DNA of 64,000 bases from Candidatus Aquidulcis sp. (lineage in GTDB: Bacteria; Chloroflexota; Anaerolineae; UBA4142), in NCBI GenBank assembly GCA_020723345.1, contig DYJA01000002.1:43323-107322 (forward strand). Direction: 5' to 3'. Both the position numbers and the translations under genes were made by a program. Shown here piece by piece: positions 34,440-41,745 of this stretch. The notes below the pieces were generated by a model. The model was not told where the DNA came from. It saw only the letters and a program-made list of their open reading frames with translations, and ran no database searches. Numbering within the stretch: position 1 is the first letter of the stretch; the number at the start of each line of letters is the position of its first letter.

Positions 34440-34562
34440 AAGGGTGAAGAAGGGAGAAGAAGTCGGCAGAAGGCGAGAGAAGGCGCGCCCTCTCTGCCGT
34501 TGTTGCCTTCTCTTGCCTTCTTGTGCCTTCTATTTCGCCTTCTCAAGCCGTCTTATCCCTTC
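34440..34562. repeat. AGAAGGC/GCCTTCT inverted tandem repeat, copy 2
   Basis: Same plan as 6452-6572: purine arm, centre GAGAAGGCGCGCCCTCTC, pyrimidine arm with TGCCTTCT and TCTTGCCTTC words. It fills the intergenic region between the divergent elp3 and trm9-like genes and would be transcribed as the leader of the latter. A TATAAT lies at 34425-34430. Confidence 0.85.
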
Positions 34563-34573
34563 TGAATTTGAAA

Positions 34574-35302
34574 ATGGATCAACAACTAATCGCGCGACTC
34601 ATCGCGATCAATCAGAAATTCTATTCCGAATTCGCGTCTGCGTTTTCGGAAACGCGTTCGAGCGCGCAGACGCGGTTGGACCGAATTGTAGCGTACATTG
34701 GCGATGCTGGCAAGGTACTCGATGTCGGTTGCGGGAACGGGCGACTGGCGGAGCGGCTGGAGCGCGAGAGCAGGCGCGCAAGTTACGTCGGCGTGGACGC
34801 GTCGCCGCAGTTGATCGCGATTGCGTCGGCGCGCAAAGCGCAATGGCGTAATGTCGCCGCCGATTTTTTCGTTGCCGACATCGCGCAGGCGAGTTGGACA
34901 CAAAGCGTGTCCTTCGCGAATGCGTCGTTCGACATCGCGATTGCGCTTGCGGTTTTGCACCACATTCCGAGTTTCGATTTGCGCGTTACCGTCTTGCGTG
35001 ATATTCACGCGCTCCTCAAACCCGGTGCGCGGTTGATTCTGACGAACTGGGCGTTCGACCGCAACGAACGTCAGCGCAAGCGCATCGTCGCGTGGACGGA
35101 CGCGGGTTTCGACGAGCGTGCGCTGGAACCGGGCGATGCGTTGCTCGCGTGGAAACGCGGCGGCGTCGGTTATCGTTTCTGTCATTTGATTACGAAAGAG
35201 GAAATGATGCGGATGGCGGAAGCGAGTGGGTTTCAAGTTGTGAAACAGTATTACGCGGATGCGGAGTTGAATCTGTACAGCGTTCTGAGAAAAGTGGGGT
35301 GA
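34574..35302 (+). CDS. Trm9/ALKBH8-like tRNA wobble-uridine carboxymethyl methyltransferase
   Basis: 242 aa class I SAM methyltransferase. The family-specific blocks match Trm9 along the whole length: FYSEFASAFSETR (Trm9 VYNEIAPHFSQTR), VLDVGCGNGRL, FDIAIALAVLHHI, RVTVLRDIHALLKPGARLIL, WAFDRNERQR, and the C-terminal YRFCHLITKEEMMRMAEASG with NLYSVLRK. Trm9 converts cm5U34 to mcm5U34 in eukaryotes with the help of Trm112. The position divergent to elp3 supports the same substrate. No Trm112 homologue is seen. The ATG at 34574 is taken because the 17 codons before it are repeat. A generic methyltransferase role remains possible. Confidence 0.8.
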   Translation: MDQQLIARLIAINQKFYSEFASAFSETRSSAQTRLDRIVAYIGDAGKVLDVGCGNGRLAERLERESRRASYVGVDASPQLIAIASARKAQWRNVAADFFVADIAQASWTQSVSFANASFDIAIALAVLHHIPSFDLRVTVLRDIHALLKPGARLILTNWAFDRNERQRKRIVAWTDAGFDERALEPGDALLAWKRGGVGYRFCHLITKEEMMRMAEASGFQVVKQYYADAELNLYSVLRKVG

Positions 35303-35365
35303 AGTAATTAGGCAATCGGTCAATCAGGCAACTGGTTGACCGATCCCGTTTATCAATTCCTCAAG
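35303..35365. repeat. GGCAATC heptads
   Basis: TTAGGCAATCGGTCAATCAG followed by the partly inverted GGTTGACCGATCCCG; the same word family as 8044-8122. Confidence 0.65.
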
Positions 35366-35385
35366 TTCTTCTCATTTCCCTCTAA

Positions 35386-35586
35386 TCTCGCCATGCGATA
35401 CTCGACGCAGAGTTGGGGGATGCCCAACGTCGCGGAGCATACGGCGGCGAATATCTGGACCTGTGGACTCAAACGACGCCAGAGCATTCCCTGTTCAGAG
35501 GGACACGCTCTATCCTCCAACTCAATCCCTATGGTCTTCCTCCTCCTTGGAAGAACGCCAAGCGATTGGCGGATATACCCCCCTGA
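35386..35586 (+). pseudogene. Possible remnant of a lost gene
   Basis: After a TAA at 35383 a 66-codon open frame without a good start reads ...AYGGEYLDLWTQTTPEHSLF...LNPYGLPPPW. The residue mix (Trp, Tyr, Pro, Gly motifs) looks like real protein rather than antisense noise. It ends at TGA 35584-35586. No family is recognised, and no ribosome site is visible. It could be the C-terminal end of a degraded gene. Confidence 0.3.
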
Positions 35587-35619
35587 TCAACGCGCTGTCA
35601 ATGCAAAGTTGGCAGCGCG

Positions 35620-35648
35620 TTGACGCGCTTGCCGATGCGCGTTATAAT
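35620..35648 (+). promoter_or_regulatory. Strong sigma-70 promoter of the murein-peptide operon
   Basis: TTGACG (35620-35625), 17-bp spacer, TATAAT (35643-35648). It lies 34 bp before the dipeptidase ATG, inside the last unique sequence before the heptads. Confidence 0.8.
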
Positions 35649-35651
35649 CGC

Positions 35652-35724
35652 GAATGAGAATGACAAAAGGGCGAATGACAAATGACACATCCAATCTCTA
35701 ATCTCCAAGCTCCAACCTCCAACT
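35652..35724. repeat. Long heptad run giving the dipeptidase start and N-terminus
   Basis: Consecutive 7-bp words AATGACA AATGACA, TCTCTAA TCTCCAA, then GCTCCAA CCTCCAA. The ATG at 35682 lies in an AATGACA word, and the residues THPISNLQAPTSN are repeat-coded. Confidence 0.85.
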
Positions 35725-36770
35725 TACCCATCGTCGACGCGCACCTGGACATTGCGTGGAACAAATTCGCGCTCAACCGCGATTTTCTCGAAAGTGTCGC
35801 AGAGAAGCGCGCGCGTGAAGGCGCGCGCCCCGCGCATAACGAAGGCAGCGCGCTCGTCGGTTTGCCCGATTTGATCGCGGGCAACGTGCGCGTGGTGTTT
35901 GCGACGACTTTTGTCGCGCAAGCGCGACCCGATCGCAAAGAGTGGGGGCGCACGTACTCCACGCCGCAAGAGGCGCACGATCAAGCGATGGAACAAATCG
36001 CGTACTATGCGGCGCTGGCGATGGATCCGCGCGTCTCGCTCATCACGACGCGCGGCGATCTCGACCGCGTGCTGGAATCGCCGGAGCCCAAAGTCGGCTT
36101 GGTGATTTTGATGGAGGGCGCGGATCCGATTGTCGAACCCGCGCAAACGCCGGAATGGTTCGAGGCGGGCGTGCGGATTGTGGGACCGGCGTGGAGTCAG
36201 ACGCGCTATTCGGGCGGAACGCGCGCGCCGGGTCCGCTCACCGATCTGGGACGCGCGCTGATGCCGCACCTCGAACGCGCGGGGATGATTCTCGACGCGT
36301 CGCACATGGCAGAGCAAAGTTTTTTCGACGCGCTCGAATCGTTCGGCGGCGCGGTGATCGCGAGTCATTCGAATTGCCGCGTGTTTGCAGGCGCAGACCC
36401 AGATCGCCAACTGAGCGATGAAATGATTCGCGCGATTGTCGAACGCGACGGTGTGATCGGCGCCGTGTTGTACGGCGGATTTCTCAAAGCGGGTTGGGAC
36501 AAATCGGCGAAGAAGGACGCGCTGACACTTGCCGACGCGGCGCAACACATTCAACACATTTGTGATCTCGCAGGCGATGCGCGTCACGTCGGCATCGGCT
36601 CGGATTTCGACGGCGGCTTTGGCATGGAATCGGTGCCGCGCGAAATTGACACGATTGCCGATTTGCATCGCATCGGCGACGCGCTTGCTGCCGCGTCATT
36701 CGGCGACGCGGACATTGCGAATATTCTTGGCGGCAACTGGTTTCGATTGTTGCGCCGCGCGTTGCCGTAG
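35682..36770 (+). CDS. M19 membrane (renal) dipeptidase family
   Basis: 362 aa. IVDAHLDIAWN (DxHxD zinc ligands), GLVILMEGADP (bridging Glu), MILDASHMAEQSFFDAL, VIASHSNCRVF and HVGIGSDFDGGFG are the M19 signature blocks, all intact. M19 enzymes cleave L-D or L-L dipeptides. It is the first gene after a strong promoter, followed by an NlpC/P60 fusion and an Ala-Glu epimerase, so a murein dipeptide is the likely substrate. No signal peptide is seen; it is probably cytoplasmic. The start codon is within a heptad repeat, and the stop TAG is the beginning of a 28-bp palindrome. Confidence 0.92.
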   Translation: MTHPISNLQAPTSNLPIVDAHLDIAWNKFALNRDFLESVAEKRAREGARPAHNEGSALVGLPDLIAGNVRVVFATTFVAQARPDRKEWGRTYSTPQEAHDQAMEQIAYYAALAMDPRVSLITTRGDLDRVLESPEPKVGLVILMEGADPIVEPAQTPEWFEAGVRIVGPAWSQTRYSGGTRAPGPLTDLGRALMPHLERAGMILDASHMAEQSFFDALESFGGAVIASHSNCRVFAGADPDRQLSDEMIRAIVERDGVIGAVLYGGFLKAGWDKSAKKDALTLADAAQHIQHICDLAGDARHVGIGSDFDGGFGMESVPREIDTIADLHRIGDALAAASFGDADIANILGGNWFRLLRRALP

Positions 36771-36794
36771 GACAAATTTGCAAATTTGTCCTAC
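36767..36794. repeat. 28-bp palindrome (GTAGGACAAATTT... type)
   Basis: A perfect or near-perfect palindrome: GTAGGACAAATTTG, then its complement. It provides the dipeptidase stop (36768-36770) and lies 18 bp before the next start. Confidence 0.85.
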
Positions 36795-36812
36795 ATTTTC
36801 CGAGGAGGAACA

Positions 36813-38639
36813 TTGTCTTTCATCGAAATCAACGGCGCGCAAATTTACTATGAGACGTTCGGCGATGAACGCGCCGACCGCGCGCCCATCGTTTTGATTC
36901 ACGGCTCGACGGGAACGGGGCAATCGAATTGGCGACTCGTCGCGCCGCTGCTCGCGCGCGAGTATCGCGTCATCGTGCCCGATTGTCGCGGGCACGGACA
37001 GAGCAGCAATCCAAATCTTTCGTACTCGTTCAAAGAAATGGCGGACGACATCGCCGCACTCGTGCGCGCGCTCGGCTATCCACGCGCGCACATCGTCGGA
37101 CACAGCAACGGCGGCAATGTCGCGCTCGTTACGCTCGTCGAGCATCCCGAAATCGTCCAGACCGCGATTCTGCAAGCCGCGAACGCGTACGTCAGTCCTG
37201 ACCTTGTCGAAAAAGAGCCAGCGGTTTTCGATCCCGAACGCATTGCGCGCGAACGTCCCGAGTGGATGGACGAAATGATCGCGCTGCACGGCGCGACGCA
37301 CGGCAAAGAGTACTGGCGCAATTTGGTGCGGCTGACGTTGCACGCGATCATCACCGAGCCGAATTACACGCCCGACGATTTGGCGCGCGTGTCGCGACCG
37401 ACATTCGTGATTCAAGGCGAGAACGATCGCGTCAACGCGCCGATGCGCCACGCGCAATTCATCGCGCAAAATATTCCCGACGCCGAGTACTGGTTGCCGA
37501 AAGGAATTGGGCATAACGTTCACGACGAAATGCTGTTCGATTGGATCGCGCGCGTGCTGGATTTTCTCGCGCGGCGCGGCGACGACGCAAACGATTTGCT
37601 TTATCGGATGCGGCGCGCGCGGTACGATCCACGCGTAACCGTTTTCGACGTCAAGGCGACGCGCTGCGAAAATCGGATCACGTTATCGGGACAAGTACTG
37701 ACGCGCGAGCAACAACAAGCCGTGTTTGAAGTGATGTCGGTGTTTTCTTCGGTCGAGTTTTGCATCAACGAAATGCAAACGCTCCTCACCGACGCGACGC
37801 CGTGCGCGATTATCCAGCGCGCGGTCGCGGACGTGAACCGCGAACCGCGTCCGCTCGCCGAACGTGTGACGCAAGCGCGGCTCGGCGAAATCGTGCGCGT
37901 TTTGGACGAGCAGGGCGATTGGGTGCGCGTGCAGTTGGAATCTGACGGCTATATCGGCTGGATGCGCGCGGCGACGCTGCACCGCGCGGACGAAAAAGTT
38001 TTGCGCGACTACGCCGCGTCGTGCAACGCGCTCGTGCAAGGCGAACTCGTGCCTGCGTACGTCGACGCGGCGCGCACGCGCGAAATTGGCAAGTTGCCAT
38101 TTGCGATTGCGGTGCCGGTACTCGAACAGCGCGGCGATGTCGCAGCAATCTGTTTGCCCGACGGGCGCGTTGTATGGGTTACACAAGACGCATTGTTGCC
38201 CATCGCGCAGCGTCCGCGCGCGGATGCAGCAGGGATCGCATTCACGTTGTCGCTCATCCGCAGATTCGTCGGCGTGCCGTACTTGTGGGGCGGGCGGACG
38301 CTGTTTGGATTCGATTGCTCGGGACTCGCGCAGACGTTTTGGGGATTTATGGGCGTTGCGATTCTGCGCGACGCGGATCAGCAATTTCGCGCGGGTACGC
38401 CGGTAGAAGGCGTCGCGTCGCCCGGTGATTTGCTTTTCTTCGGCGAAGCGACCGAATTGAGCGAACGGTACGAACGGATCACGCACGTCGCGCTTTCGCT
38501 CGGCGGCGACGAAATCATCCACGCGAACGCGGCGGCGTGGGGCGTGTCGTACAACAGTTTCGATCCCGCCGCGCCGAATTATCGCGCGTGGTTGCGCGAG
38601 CATTTGGTTGGCGTGCGGAGATTTCGCCGTGATGCGTGA
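36813..38639 (+). CDS. Alpha/beta hydrolase - BON-like - SH3b - NlpC/P60 fusion protein
   Basis: 608 aa. Residues about 1-255 form an alpha/beta hydrolase with HGSTGTGQSNWR (oxyanion), nucleophile Ser in IVGHSNGGNVAL, Asp in VIQGENDRVNAP and His in GIGHNVHDE. About 270-330 resembles a BON/OsmY repeat (DPRVTVFDVKA...RITLSGQV). About 340-480 holds two bacterial SH3-like units (RPLAERVTQARLGEIVRVLD; GYIGWMRAATLHRA). The C-terminus is NlpC/P60: YLWGGRTLFGFDCSGLAQ (Cys), ERITHVALSLGGDE (His) and IIHANAAAWG (third ligand). NlpC/P60 with SH3b usually cuts D-Glu-diaminopimelate bonds. No signal peptide is seen, so murein peptides are probably processed after uptake. Start TTG at 36813 with GAGGAGG. 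The last residues RRDA and the stop are repeat-coded. Confidence 0.87.
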   Translation: MSFIEINGAQIYYETFGDERADRAPIVLIHGSTGTGQSNWRLVAPLLAREYRVIVPDCRGHGQSSNPNLSYSFKEMADDIAALVRALGYPRAHIVGHSNGGNVALVTLVEHPEIVQTAILQAANAYVSPDLVEKEPAVFDPERIARERPEWMDEMIALHGATHGKEYWRNLVRLTLHAIITEPNYTPDDLARVSRPTFVIQGENDRVNAPMRHAQFIAQNIPDAEYWLPKGIGHNVHDEMLFDWIARVLDFLARRGDDANDLLYRMRRARYDPRVTVFDVKATRCENRITLSGQVLTREQQQAVFEVMSVFSSVEFCINEMQTLLTDATPCAIIQRAVADVNREPRPLAERVTQARLGEIVRVLDEQGDWVRVQLESDGYIGWMRAATLHRADEKVLRDYAASCNALVQGELVPAYVDAARTREIGKLPFAIAVPVLEQRGDVAAICLPDGRVVWVTQDALLPIAQRPRADAAGIAFTLSLIRRFVGVPYLWGGRTLFGFDCSGLAQTFWGFMGVAILRDADQQFRAGTPVEGVASPGDLLFFGEATELSERYERITHVALSLGGDEIIHANAAAWGVSYNSFDPAAPNYRAWLREHLVGVRRFRRDA

Positions 38640-38690
38640 TACGTGTTCCGTTTGAGAGTCGCGCATCACGTATCACGCAACACGGAGACC
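38628..38690. repeat. ACGCAAC/GTGATGC heptad inverted repeat
   Basis: GTGATGCGTGATACGTGTTC and the inverted GCATCACGTATCACGCAACA. It supplies the stop of the fusion gene and ends next to the ribosome site of the epimerase gene. Confidence 0.85.
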
Positions 38691-38691
38691 T

Positions 38692-39690
38692 ATGAAACTA
38701 ACCTGGGAACCTTTGACACTTGAACTACGCACGACTTTTCGCATCGCGCACGGCGCGGATGATCGGCGCTACAACGTGCTCGCGCGTCTCGACGACGGCT
38801 TGGGCGAAGCCGCGGCAGTGACGTATCACGGCGAAACGCAAGCGGGCATCATGGAGTACTTGTCGCACATTGCAGACGACATCGGCAAATGCGACGATCC
38901 ATTTTTGATCGAAGATGTGCTGAATCGTTTGCCGCCTGGGTCGCAAGCCGCGCGCGCGGCGATTGATCTCGCGTTGCACGATGTGTGGGGCAAGCGACTC
39001 GGTCAGCCGCTCTATCGCCTCTTCGGACTCGATCCGACGCGCGTGCCGCTCACGTCGTTCACGATCGCGATGGACGACCCCGCGTTGATGGCGCAGCGCG
39101 CGAAGGAATCGGGATTGCCGATCATCAAGATCAAAGTCGGCGGCGAAAACGACGAAGCGATGGTCGCCGCGATTCGCCGCGCGACGAACGCGCAACTGCG
39201 CGTCGACGCGAACGCGGGCTGGACGCGCGAGCAAGCCGCCGCGATGATTCCGCGTCTCGCGCAGTACGATTTGGAATTCATCGAGCAGCCGCTGCCCGTC
39301 GGCGACATCGAAGGATTGCGCTGGCTGCGCGCGCAGAAATTCGGCGTGCCGATTTTTGCGGACGAGCCCGTCAAAACCGCGCGCGATGTCGCGGCGCACG
39401 CGGGCGCGGTCGATGGCGTCGTCGTCAAGTTGATGAAGACGGGCGGCATTCGCGAAGCGCTGCGCGCGATTCACACCGCGCGCGCGCTCGATACGCAAGT
39501 GATGCTGAGTTGCATGGTCGAGAGTTCGGTGGGCGTCACGGCGGCAGCGCATCTCGCGCCACTGTGCGATTTCGCCGATCTTGATGGCCCCTTGCTCATT
39601 CGCAACGATCGTTTCAAGGGCGTGCGCTACGACGGCGCGCGGATGATTTTGCCGGAAGGCGCGGGGTTGGGAGTGGTGGAGGCGGGATAG
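38692..39690 (+). CDS. L-Ala-D/L-Glu epimerase (enolase superfamily)
   Basis: 332 aa, muconate-lactonizing/MR subgroup. IIKIKVGGEND carries the KxK catalytic Lys pair, LRVDANAGWT, FIEQPLP and IFADEPV the three metal acids, and VVVKLMKTGG the second catalytic Lys. The SQAARAAIDLALHDVWGKR capping region agrees with dipeptide epimerases (YcjG/YkfB). It inverts L-Ala-D-Glu from murein to L-Ala-L-Glu, which a dipeptidase can then split. It completes the operon with the M19 and NlpC/P60 genes. The 3' end (39619-39686) is copied 927 bp downstream. Confidence 0.9.
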   Translation: MKLTWEPLTLELRTTFRIAHGADDRRYNVLARLDDGLGEAAAVTYHGETQAGIMEYLSHIADDIGKCDDPFLIEDVLNRLPPGSQAARAAIDLALHDVWGKRLGQPLYRLFGLDPTRVPLTSFTIAMDDPALMAQRAKESGLPIIKIKVGGENDEAMVAAIRRATNAQLRVDANAGWTREQAAAMIPRLAQYDLEFIEQPLPVGDIEGLRWLRAQKFGVPIFADEPVKTARDVAAHAGAVDGVVVKLMKTGGIREALRAIHTARALDTQVMLSCMVESSVGVTAAAHLAPLCDFADLDGPLLIRNDRFKGVRYDGARMILPEGAGLGVVEAG

Positions 39691-39693
39691 ATG

Positions 39694-39726
39694 AGACCCA
39701 AGGGATTTCTAAAATCCTTCGGGTCT
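39694..39726 (+). terminator. Hairpin terminator of the AGACCC family
   Basis: A 15-bp stem AGACCCAAGGGATTT/AAATCCTTCGGGTCT with one mismatch and one G-T pair and a 3-base loop, five bases after the epimerase stop. It closes the murein-peptide operon. The following bases are only weakly T-rich, so termination may depend on the stem. Confidence 0.75.
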
Positions 39727-39745
39727 TGCCGTTGGGAGAGTATTG

Positions 39746-40138
39746 CTATCGTACCGTTGCAACGTGTGGATAGTTCAGGATCTTGTCATCCGAGGTCACA
39801 AGTGGGCATTCGTACACCCGCGCGGTGGCGACGATGATTTGATCGGCAGGCTCGCGATGAAATTCGTCAGGTAACCGCGTCGACTCGATGGCGATTTCTG
39901 GAGTGAGAGCCAGCAATTGCACTCCAGGATAATTCAGTGCTTGGTTGAACCATTCTTCGAGCGGGGATGATAGGTCCAATCGTCCATACTCGACTAGTTT
40001 GGCAATTTCCCAACACGAAATCGCGCTGACGCCGATCAAATCTGCCTCGTTCGCGGAAATGAGTTCGCGCTGGGCTTGGGTGAGTCGTTCGTCTTCGTGC
40101 ACCCACCAAACCCAGGTGTGGGTATCGAGAACGATCAT
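39746..40138 (-). CDS. vapC: VapC-family PIN-domain toxin
   Basis: 130 aa. MIVLDTHTWVWWV, AISCWEIAKLVEYGR, EFHREPADQIIVATA and LVTSDDKIL supply the four acidic PIN residues (D, E, D, D). It should cut tRNA or rRNA when free of its antitoxin. Its ATG overlaps the stop of the antitoxin by 4 bp. Confidence 0.92.
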   Translation of the reverse strand: MIVLDTHTWVWWVHEDERLTQAQRELISANEADLIGVSAISCWEIAKLVEYGRLDLSSPLEEWFNQALNYPGVQLLALTPEIAIESTRLPDEFHREPADQIIVATARVYECPLVTSDDKILNYPHVATVR

Positions 40139-40350
40139 CGTAGTGCCTGCCACTCGTTTTCAGCCACGCTGTCGAAGGGTCTATCGTAGCGGATCGGCTT
40201 GCCGCGCAAGGGATAGCGTCCGTTCTTTGCTGATGCTTGGGGTTGCGCGACAATGATGACCTCGACTTTTTCGCCAGGGCGGAAAGGGACGCCGCGAACG
40301 GTAATTACTCGATTCGGTGAGATGGTGGTTTCTATCCGAAATGTTTCCAT
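40135..40350 (-). CDS. Antitoxin partner of VapC
   Basis: 71 aa (METFRIETTISPNRVITVRG...). The N-terminal VITVRGVPFRPGEKVEVIIV stretch resembles an AbrB/SpoVT-like swapped-hairpin, as in antitoxins of PIN toxins. The C-terminal part (YDRPFDSVAENEWQAL) would wrap the toxin. It overlaps vapC by 4 bp. The start at 40350 precedes the conserved strand; upstream sequence is not conserved. Confidence 0.8.
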   Translation of the reverse strand: METFRIETTISPNRVITVRGVPFRPGEKVEVIIVAQPQASAKNGRYPLRGKPIRYDRPFDSVAENEWQALR

Positions 40351-40444
40351 CGTGCTTTTCTCCTCTGATGCCGTCTGATCTCGAAGAGTTTGTCGCGTTC
40401 TGCGGCTATTATACAACAAAAAATGATTTCTGGGCCGCGGGATT

Positions 40445-40700
40445 TGACAACGGACATCCTTCGGCTATCGCTCAGGATCGGATTAAACGACGATTCAGGC
40501 GCGCTGAGGTTTGTCTGTTTAATCCGCACTTGGCCGTTGTTCTCTGGCGTGCGGTACGACGGCGCGCGGATGATTTTGCCGGAGGGCGCGGGGTTGGGAG
40601 TGGTGGAAGGATGACAACGGACTGGATCGGATTGAACGGACAAGACCAGATGACTCGCGAATGTACTGTCCGTTTCATCCCATTCCGTCCGTTGTTCTCT
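40445..40700. repeat. ACAACGGAC inverted-repeat elements and copy of the epimerase 3' end
   Basis: This gene-free stretch holds three things. At 40448-40545 there is GACAACGGACATCC...TCGGATTAAA and a partial inverted arm GTTGTTCTC. At 40546-40613 there is a near-exact copy of the epimerase end (39619-39686), still readable as VRYDGARMILPEGAGLGVVE. At 40613-40700 there is an inverted repeat ACAACGGAC...GGATTGAACGGACAAG against CTGTCCGTTTCATCCCATTC with CGTCCGTTGT. The same element occurs at 52513-52700. Confidence 0.8.
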
Positions 40701-40773
40701 GACATCGCAACGGTCGCGCGGGTGTGCGAAGAGAATGAAAGGCGCGATGGGGGTAGATGTAAATCACCGCCGC

Positions 40774-40802
40774 TTGCCAAGATTCGCAAACGGTTTTATA
40801 CT
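40774..40802 (+). promoter_or_regulatory. Promoter of the TumA/TumE-like pair
   Basis: TTGCCA (40774-40779), 17 bp, TATACT (40797-40802), 26 bp before the ATG. Confidence 0.65.
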
Positions 40803-40828
40803 TGCTGTCAAAAGCGAGGGAGCGAAAG

Positions 40829-41119
40829 ATGATTCAACAAGTAACGATCACAACCGAATCTACTGAGTCAATCAAGCCGCTGGTGGAGTCAGCGATTGTT
40901 GGCAAACTCAAGAATTTGCAACACGGAATCAATCGCACACGCGAACGGCTGGAGGCGTTTGAACGACAATTCGGGATGACCTCGGTGGAGTTCGAACGCA
41001 AAATCAACGCGCGCGAACTGGGGGAATCTCTGGATTTCATCGAGTGGCTTGGTGAGATTGAGACTTTGCAAATTCTGCATAACCAGCAGCGTTCTCTGCG
41101 GAGCGCGCAGGTGCGATGA
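40829..41119 (+). CDS. Probable antitoxin of a TumE-like toxin
   Basis: 96 aa, mostly helical and charged (ALVGKLKNL-type helix, then RTRERLEAFERQFGMTSVEF). The length and the position one reading step before a DUF6516 protein match the antitoxin (TumA-like) role. The stop overlaps the toxin ATG (ATGA). It follows a clear promoter. The family assignment rests mainly on the partner. Confidence 0.65.
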   Translation: MIQQVTITTESTESIKPLVESAIVGKLKNLQHGINRTRERLEAFERQFGMTSVEFERKINARELGESLDFIEWLGEIETLQILHNQQRSLRSAQVR

Positions 41120-41502
41120 TTGACTCCTACTTTGATCAGATTCGCGCCGCCATCGCTGAATCGTCGGTCGTCCACACGTCGAATGTTGCGTTTGATCGCC
41201 GCGGTGACGAGGTCGGCTATCTGCGCGGCGATTTATTTTTCAGCGATGATTCTCATTTGCATTTCCGAGAATTTGTCCGCATCGAGGGGAGCGCGCTGGC
41301 AAGACGATACCGTTACGCCTTCCACTATGAGAGCGCCGACAGAACAGTGATCTTCCGTTACGACAATTCGCCGCATTTTCCTGACTTGCCCAGCTTTCCG
41401 CATCACAAACACGTGGGCGATGAATCAAGCGTGGCTCCTGCAGCGCCACCTGACTTGGCAAGTGTGCTGAAAGAAATCGAATCGCTGATTGTAGTTGAAT
41501 AG
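41116..41502 (+). CDS. TumE-like toxin (DUF6516)
   Basis: 128 aa. GYLRGDLFFSDDSHLHFREF, YRYAFHYESADRTVIFRYDN and the conserved PSFPHHKHVGD followed by LASVLKEIESLI give the DUF6516/TumE pattern, the toxin of a small type II system described in cyanobacteria. The HHKH cluster is the likely active or metal site. It is followed directly by a terminator hairpin. Confidence 0.75.
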   Translation: MIDSYFDQIRAAIAESSVVHTSNVAFDRRGDEVGYLRGDLFFSDDSHLHFREFVRIEGSALARRYRYAFHYESADRTVIFRYDNSPHFPDLPSFPHHKHVGDESSVAPAAPPDLASVLKEIESLIVVE

Positions 41503-41505
41503 CAA

Positions 41506-41534
41506 GACCCGAAGGGTTCGCACCCTTCGGGTTT
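41506..41534 (+). terminator. Terminator after the TumE-like gene
   Basis: Stem GACCCGAAGGG/CCCTTCGGGTT with a six-base loop, followed by TTTGCTTT. AGACCC family. Confidence 0.85.
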
Positions 41535-41690
41535 TGCTTTCGGGCGCGTGGTTTGCCAGTTCAATCCGATGTCGTCCGTCGTTCTCTTTCGCCGCGACGG
41601 GCGCGCGCTTGCGCGCGAGGTGCCATTTACGGGGAAGAGTGTTAGGGCGGCGATGGAATAGGAGGCGGGGGCAATGCGAAAATAGCAAAG
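41535..41690. other. Gene-free stretch with possible coding remnant
   Basis: A short frame reading RRDGRALAREVPFTGKSVRAAME ends at a TAG near 41662. The segment also holds GTTCAATCCGATGTCGTCCG, a partial ACAACGGAC-type arm. It may be scar sequence from an insertion; no gene is supported. Confidence 0.35.
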
Positions 41691-41723
41691 ACCCGAAGGA
41701 TTTTGGAAATCCTTCGGATCTGT
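41691..41723. terminator. Hairpin of the AGACCC family between convergent genes
   Basis: A 15-bp stem AGACCCGAAGGATTT/AAATCCTTCGGATCT with a three-base loop, then GTTTTGGG. It may stop transcripts from both sides. Confidence 0.75.
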
Positions 41724-41745
41724 TTTGGGTTGTGGTGGGGAAAGA

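Noticed and set aside
35336..35657. 95- and 64-aa plus-strand frames
   Set aside because: They start in repeat sequence and have no coding signal; the third frame (35386-35586) is more protein-like.
40390..40614. 74-aa protein ending in GVVEG
   Set aside because: Only its end is a copy of the epimerase 3' end; the rest is repeat sequence without a ribosome site.
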